Below are positions 9,069 to 13,370 of a DNA stretch of 13,370 nucleotides, piece after piece. The DNA comes from Burkholderiales bacterium UBA954. GTDB lineage: Bacteria; Pseudomonadota; Gammaproteobacteria; Burkholderiales; Burkholderiaceae_A. How positions within the stretch are numbered: the first letter of the stretch is position 1; the number at the start of each line of letters is the position of its first letter. The DNA is taken from the NCBI GenBank assembly GCA_002293155.1, contig DBCQ01000037.1:361-13730 (forward strand). The letters are read 5' to 3'. The notes under the pieces were generated by a model that saw only the letters and a program-made list of their open reading frames with translations, was not told the origin of the DNA and made no database searches. The position numbers were made by a program, and so were the translations under genes.

Positions 9069-10913
9069 ATGACTGAGTTTCGCTCTAACGGATCGAGTGA
9101 TTTTCGTCTAAGGGCTTCTTTTGTCGCTCTCTTAGTCCTCTTTGCATTTGGCTTATTAGCATTGCGGTTTTTTTATCTACAGGTCTGGAAGTATTACGAT
9201 TTTCACGCACTCTCAGAAGAAAATCGGGTTGCGCTTCTGCCAATACAGGCGCCGCGTGGTGAGATATTCGATCGTAATGGCAATATCATCGCTCGCAATG
9301 CATCGGCTTTCGCCCTTGAGATTGAGCCCCATAAGGTTCCCAACCTTGAAGAGACCCTACAGTATCTGGGCACCCTTATTAAGTTAGACGAGCTTGATCT
9401 TCGCCGATTCCGTCGGCTTAAAAACGAGTTGCGCAGATTCGACACGATTCCCTTACGCCCAACGCTTAACGATGCCGAGGTGGCCCGAATTGTCGTGCAC
9501 CTGCATCGCCTTCCGGGGGTATCCGTCAATGTCCGCAGCATGCGTTACTACCCGCACGGGGATTCCTCGTCCCATCTCCTCGGCCACATTGGGCGGATTT
9601 CGCGTCAAGATCGTGAACGCATAGAGCAGAGCGAGTTGGCATCGACCTATTACGGCACCTCGCATATTGGAAAACTCGGGCTCGAACAGGCCTACGAGTC
9701 TGACCTACGCGGCCAGACCGGTTTTGATCGAATGGAAATCACTGCTGGTGGCCGGATGGTGCGAAGCCTAGCGAAGCGGCTCCCAGTCTCTGGCAAAAAT
9801 CTTAAGCTTTCGGTTGATGGTGAGCTCCAGAGAATTATTGAGCAGGCCTACGGGAAACGGCGTGGCGCCTTGGTCGCCTTAGATCCGAAAACTGGCGAGG
9901 TCTTGGCCTTCGTGTCAATGCCGAATTTCAATCCGGCCTTGTTTATCGATGGGATTGATGCCTTGACCTGGGATGGACTGAATAACTCTCCCGATAAGCC
10001 ACTCTTGAATCGACCCCTGCGCGGCACCTACCCCCCTGGCTCTACCTATAAACCTTTTATGGCGATTGCCGCCCTCGAGTCGGGTCTGAGAAAGCCAGAA
10101 GACACGATTAACGACCCCGGATTTTTCATGTTTGGTAATCATAAATTCCGGGACAGCAATCCAGATGGAAATGGAATTGTTGATCTTAAAAAATCAATTG
10201 TGGTCTCTAGTGACACTTATTACTACATTCTGGCCAAAGATATGGGAGTCGACTTAATCCATCGACACATTGAGCCCTGGGGCTTTGGCCGAAAGACGGG
10301 CATCGATTTAATCGGTGAGGTGTCGGGTATTTTGCCCTCCTCCCAGTGGAAACTGGATCGCTTTAAGCAGCCTTGGCATCCTGGAGAAAATATGTCGATC
10401 GGCATTGGCCAGGGCTATAACTCATTCTCAATTCTGCAATTGGCCCTAGCGACTGCAACCTTGGCGAATCGTGGTGTCATGATGAAGCCACGGCTTGTCC
10501 AATCAATTGAAGATCCCAACACCGGAGAGGTTGTGAAGACCGAGCCGCAGACATTAAGAACGCTTGATGTGGATCAGAAAGCCATTGATCTGGTTATCGA
10601 GGCAATGATTGACGTTAACAAGTCTGGCACGGGCGCACGAATATTCGGTAACGTGCCGTATTCGGTTGCGGGTAAGACGGGCACGGCCCAGGTCATTAGT
10701 ATCGGTCAGAATGAAAAATATAGCGCTTCCCGAGTGGCAGAGCGGCATCGAGACCATTCGCTGTATATCGCATTTGCACCGGCCGATAAGCCGCAGGTCG
10801 CACTCGCCTTGATCGTCGAGAACGGCGGTTTTGGTGCGGCTGCTGCTGCCCCAATTGCACGCCAGGTGTTTGATTATTTGTTAATTAAAAAAGGGCTACC
10901 GGTTGTCCAATAA
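9069..10913 (+). CDS. mrdA: Peptidoglycan DD-transpeptidase PBP2
   Basis: PBP2 cross-links lateral-wall peptidoglycan and is the class B partner of the RodA glycosyltransferase. The 614 residues comprise a short cytoplasmic tail, one membrane anchor (about 17-38), a pedestal domain from about 50 to 240 (APRGEIFDRNG at 61-71, RYYPHGDSSSHLLGHIG near 159-175), and the transpeptidase domain. Catalytic motifs are intact: nucleophile Ser325 in STYK (325-328), Ser380-Ser381-Asp382 as SxN equivalent, and KTGTA at 536-540. The loop that binds zinc in Acinetobacter PBP2 keeps Asp349 and Asp362 but has Asn368 and Ser381 where that enzyme has His and Cys. The gene starts 15 bases after mreD without a clear ribosome site and overlaps rodA by 11 bases. 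Beta-lactam sensitivity cannot be inferred from these data. Confidence 0.98.
   Translation: MTEFRSNGSSDFRLRASFVALLVLFAFGLLALRFFYLQVWKYYDFHALSEENRVALLPIQAPRGEIFDRNGNIIARNASAFALEIEPHKVPNLEETLQYLGTLIKLDELDLRRFRRLKNELRRFDTIPLRPTLNDAEVARIVVHLHRLPGVSVNVRSMRYYPHGDSSSHLLGHIGRISRQDRERIEQSELASTYYGTSHIGKLGLEQAYESDLRGQTGFDRMEITAGGRMVRSLAKRLPVSGKNLKLSVDGELQRIIEQAYGKRRGALVALDPKTGEVLAFVSMPNFNPALFIDGIDALTWDGLNNSPDKPLLNRPLRGTYPPGSTYKPFMAIAALESGLRKPEDTINDPGFFMFGNHKFRDSNPDGNGIVDLKKSIVVSSDTYYYILAKDMGVDLIHRHIEPWGFGRKTGIDLIGEVSGILPSSQWKLDRFKQPWHPGENMSIGIGQGYNSFSILQLALATATLANRGVMMKPRLVQSIEDPNTGEVVKTEPQTLRTLDVDQKAIDLVIEAMIDVNKSGTGARIFGNVPYSVAGKTGTAQVISIGQNEKYSASRVAERHRDHSLYIAFAPADKPQVALALIVENGGFGAAAAAPIARQVFDYLLIKKGLPVVQ
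10896..10902 (+). promoter_or_regulatory. Ribosome-site spacing that fixes the rodA TTG start
   Basis: AAGGG at 10891-10895 lies seven bases upstream of TTG at 10903, an ideal spacing. The first in-frame ATG codons (near 10988) would remove about 28 residues including the segment leading into the first membrane helix. This supports the TTG start and an 11-base overlap with mrdA. Confidence 0.6.
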
Positions 10914-12090
10914 GCTGATTCCTCAAGGTTGGCGAGATACCCTGGCGCGGCTGCAGCCACTCGTGGGCGTCTTAGATGGCCCATTTATGAGCATGTTTCT
11001 CGGCGTTGCAGCACTCTCATGTCTGATTCTTTACAGCGCTGGTAATGATTTTGAGGGCCGCTTTTTTGGCCATATTCGTAATCTAGGTTTAGCGATACTG
11101 ATTATGTGGACCGTTGCCCATATCTCACCTAGCCAGTGGCAGAAGATTGCGGTTCCTTTATTTATCTTCGCTCTTTTACTGCTTGTGGCCGTTGCGATAG
11201 CCGGTGATGTATCCAAGGGGGCACGTCGTTGGTTGAATCTCGGTGTGACACGAATCCAGCCCTCAGAGCTGATGAAAATTGCAATGCCTCTAATGCTCGC
11301 CTGGCTAGTTCATAAATATGAGGGTCTAAGGACTGCCCGACATTGGCTTTTGGCAATCCTGCTCTTAATTGTTCCCACCGGCTTGATTCTCGCCCAGCCT
11401 GATCTCGGTACGGCAATTCTGGTGTTTGCTGCAGGATTTTTTGTTTTATTTTTTGCAGGCGTACCCTGGAAGCTAGTCTTTATTGCGCTTGGTATTGGTT
11501 TGTTTGGTGTCGTCACCCTGATCTTCTTTGGCGATGCAGCCTGTGCAGACGGAGTCTCCTGGCCGGGTCTAAGAGACTATCAGCGTCAGCGCGTCTGTAC
11601 CCTGATGGATCCAATGCGAGACCCTCTAGGAAAAGGCTTTCACATCATTCAGTCAGTAATTGCAGTGGGCTCTGGCGGACTCTTTGGCAAAGGCTGGATG
11701 CAGGGAACGCAGACCCATCTCGAGTTTATTCCAGAGCGCACTACCGATTTTATTTTTGCGGCCTACTCAGAGGAGTTTGGACTACTCGGTAATCTCTTCC
11801 TGGTGAGCCTGTATTGCGGACTAATTCTTCGCGGATTGTGGATCGCAATTGGTGCGCCGACATTGTTTTCCCGGCTGCTTGCTGGGGCAATTTCACTCAC
11901 TATTTTTAATTACGCATTTGTCAATATGGGTATGGTTACGGGTATTCTCCCTGTAGTGGGTGTACCACTGCCTTGGATGTCGTATGGCGGCACCGCGATG
12001 GTGACGCTCGGATTCGGTGCAGGTATCTTGATGAGCATTGCCCGAACGCGTTCCCAGACAGTACAAGGCTTTGTGTTACAACGACAGTAG
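10903..12090 (+). CDS. rodA: Peptidoglycan glycosyltransferase RodA
   Basis: RodA is the SEDS-family polymerase that extends glycan strands from lipid II during side-wall growth, acting with PBP2. The 395 residues form about ten membrane segments. SEDS hallmarks are KGARRWLNLG (106-114), IQPSELMKIA (118-127), PLGKGFHIIQS (241-251), FGKGWMQGTQTHLEFIPE (261-278), the catalytic Asp282 in TDFIFAAYSEE, and PLPWMSYGGT (355-364). The periplasmic loop before the catalytic region carries two cysteines (214 and 232) that could form a disulfide; this is inference. Start is TTG at 10903, inside the end of mrdA, with AAGGG seven bases upstream. The overlap suggests coupled translation of the polymerase and transpeptidase pair. 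Confidence 0.97.
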   Translation: MSNKLIPQGWRDTLARLQPLVGVLDGPFMSMFLGVAALSCLILYSAGNDFEGRFFGHIRNLGLAILIMWTVAHISPSQWQKIAVPLFIFALLLLVAVAIAGDVSKGARRWLNLGVTRIQPSELMKIAMPLMLAWLVHKYEGLRTARHWLLAILLLIVPTGLILAQPDLGTAILVFAAGFFVLFFAGVPWKLVFIALGIGLFGVVTLIFFGDAACADGVSWPGLRDYQRQRVCTLMDPMRDPLGKGFHIIQSVIAVGSGGLFGKGWMQGTQTHLEFIPERTTDFIFAAYSEEFGLLGNLFLVSLYCGLILRGLWIAIGAPTLFSRLLAGAISLTIFNYAFVNMGMVTGILPVVGVPLPWMSYGGTAMVTLGFGAGILMSIARTRSQTVQGFVLQRQ

Positions 12091-12117
12091 ATCAGCAAGT
12101 AACTAAAGATAGGCGAT

Positions 12118-12124
12118 GGGGGAG
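12118..12124 (+). promoter_or_regulatory. aceK ribosome-binding site
   Basis: GGGGGAG ends four bases before ATG 12129. It decides between this ATG and the one at 12116, which is in a different frame. The 38-base rodA-aceK gap shows no terminator hairpin and no convincing promoter. Confidence 0.6.
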
Positions 12125-12128
12125 ATTG

Positions 12129-13370
12129 ATGGCTGGCCCGTTGGAAGCTGCCGAGACCTTACTCAAGGGATTTGATCGGCATTACGCCTTATTTCGTTAC
12201 AACGCCCAACAGGCAAAGCATCGTTTTGAGGCAGGTGATTATCAAGGAATTCGGCATCTTGCCCGTGAGCGCATCACCTTCTATGACTCCCGAGTTCGCG
12301 AGGCCTTTGACCAGATGCGGACGCAGTTTTCCGATGACATCAAGAAGGCAGGAACCTTCTGGCAAGACGTAAAGAGGTCCTACACCGGCTTGATTGCCGA
12401 TCACCGACAGCCTGAACTCGCCGAGACGTTTTTTAATTCAGTTACGACCAAATTACTCGATCGAGAGTATTTTCGAAATGATGTCTTATTTGTACGCCCG
12501 CAGATCTCAACTGAATATCTTGATTCAGAGCCTCCTTCCTATCGCGTCTACTATCCGAAGCGTAGGGGTCTGAAACACACCCTGCTAGAGATTGCGGTAG
12601 ACATTGGCTTAGCCTGCCCTTGGGAGGATATTTCTAGAGATCTCCGCTTCGTTCGGCGCGCAGTCTGTGAGCGTCTTGAGCGGCCTTGGCGATCGCAAAA
12701 CGACCTACAGATTCACGTACTCCGCTCTCTGTTTTTTCGCAATAAGGGCGCCTATTTAATTGGCAGGATTGTGAACGACGGAGACCCCATTCCATTCGCT
12801 GTGCCAATTATCCGAAATGACAAGGGTAAGACTACTATCGATACCGTATTGTTTCAGGCCGAGCAGATTTCGGTTCTCTTCTCATTTGCGCGGTCTTATT
12901 TTATGGTCGATATGGAGGTGCCATCGGCTTATGTTCAGTTTCTGAGAAGCCTCCTGCCCAACAAAGCCAAGAGTGAACTCTACACAATGCTCGGCCTGCA
13001 CAAGCAAGGCAAGACACTATTTTACCGTGATCTATTGACGCATCTTAAGCACTCTTCGGACCGCTTTAGAATTGCTGACGGGATTAAAGGTCTTGTAATG
13101 CTGGTCTTTACCTTACCCTCATTTCCTTATGTCTTTAAGATCATTAAAGATCGGCGAAGTAAAGATGTCTCACGTGAGCACATTGAATCTAAATATCTGC
13201 TTGTCAAGGTCCATGATCGGGCGGGTCGCATGGCCGACACATGGGAGTATTCCAACGTTGATTTTCCTCGGGAGCGTTTTGAGGAAGCGCTTCTCGATGA
13301 GATTAGGCAGTTTGCGCCAAGCATGATGTCTGAGAGTGATAGTCGGATTGTCTTGAAGCATCTCTACATT
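12129..13370 (+). CDS. aceK: Isocitrate dehydrogenase kinase/phosphatase AceK, N-terminal 414 codons (cut by right edge)
   Basis: AceK phosphorylates and dephosphorylates isocitrate dehydrogenase on a serine, switching carbon between the citric acid cycle and the glyoxylate bypass. The frame is open from ATG 12129 to the window end. Residues 1 to about 310 correspond to the regulatory domain, with LLKGFDRHYALFRYNAQQAK near the N-terminus. The kinase/phosphatase domain follows with VFTLPSFPYVFKIIKD; its Lys337 lines up with the ATP-contacting Lys336 of E. coli. HDRAGRMADT follows, and its Asp370 lines up with the phosphatase-essential Asp371. The recalled nucleotide-loop motif APGIRG reads ADGIKG here (316-321). 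The segment between Lys337 and Asp370 is about two residues shorter than in E. coli. The remaining part of the catalytic domain is outside the window. It sits 38 bases after rodA, not beside aceA/aceB as in enterobacteria. Confidence 0.96.
   Translation, partial: MAGPLEAAETLLKGFDRHYALFRYNAQQAKHRFEAGDYQGIRHLARERITFYDSRVREAFDQMRTQFSDDIKKAGTFWQDVKRSYTGLIADHRQPELAETFFNSVTTKLLDREYFRNDVLFVRPQISTEYLDSEPPSYRVYYPKRRGLKHTLLEIAVDIGLACPWEDISRDLRFVRRAVCERLERPWRSQNDLQIHVLRSLFFRNKGAYLIGRIVNDGDPIPFAVPIIRNDKGKTTIDTVLFQAEQISVLFSFARSYFMVDMEVPSAYVQFLRSLLPNKAKSELYTMLGLHKQGKTLFYRDLLTHLKHSSDRFRIADGIKGLVMLVFTLPSFPYVFKIIKDRRSKDVSREHIESKYLLVKVHDRAGRMADTWEYSNVDFPRERFEEALLDEIRQFAPSMMSESDSRIVLKHLYI

Noticed and set aside
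12091..12128. Terminator between rodA and aceK
   Set aside because: No GC-rich stem followed by a T tract is present in the gap.

Overview
This window reads as core housekeeping DNA from a betaproteobacterium, most likely of the Burkholderiales. The protein sequences point that way by recall: MreB carries the [19 protein letters not shown] block, GatA carries [15 protein letters not shown] and the [10 protein letters not shown] stretch, and the gatCAB operon diverges from mreBCD-mrdA-rodA. Base composition looks moderately above 50% GC by eye and codon use looks uniform. No RNA gene, insertion sequence, prophage gene, CRISPR array or phage-type attachment site is visible. Species-level placement is not possible from the sequence alone.

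Minus strand, bases 1-6506. One tightly packed run is read right to left: gatC (GTG start), gatA (TAATG junction), gatB (ATGA junction), a stand-alone metallo-beta-lactamase-fold hydrolase, and metH, which leaves the window at its left edge. GatCAB amidates mischarged Glu-tRNA(Gln) and/or Asp-tRNA(Asn). MetH makes methionine from homocysteine with a cobalamin cofactor. The MBL-fold protein between them has an intact metal site but no substrate I can name.

Bases 6507-6568. A 62-base divergent intergenic region has to hold the promoters for both directions. It contains overlapping -10-like hexamers on the two strands and a perfect 6+1+6 palindrome next to gatC.

Plus strand, bases 6569-13370. 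The rod-shape (elongasome) operon follows: mreB, mreC, mreD, mrdA (PBP2), rodA. Junctions are a 32-base gap, a 4-base overlap, a 15-base gap and an 11-base overlap. MreB filaments, the MreC/MreD scaffold, the RodA glycosyltransferase and the PBP2 transpeptidase together build the lateral cell wall. aceK follows rodA after 38 bases and is cut off at the right edge after 414 codons. It encodes isocitrate dehydrogenase kinase/phosphatase, which controls flux into the glyoxylate bypass.

There is no gene-free stretch above 300 bases; the longest gap is the 62-base divergent region. I looked for a hidden or novel system and found none. The points worth a second look are small: a Pro/Gly insertion with a run of eight C in gatA, substitution of two predicted zinc ligands in PBP2, a fused rather than split MetH N-terminus, aceK behind the shape operon, an altered nucleotide-loop motif in AceK, and the compact divergent promoter.
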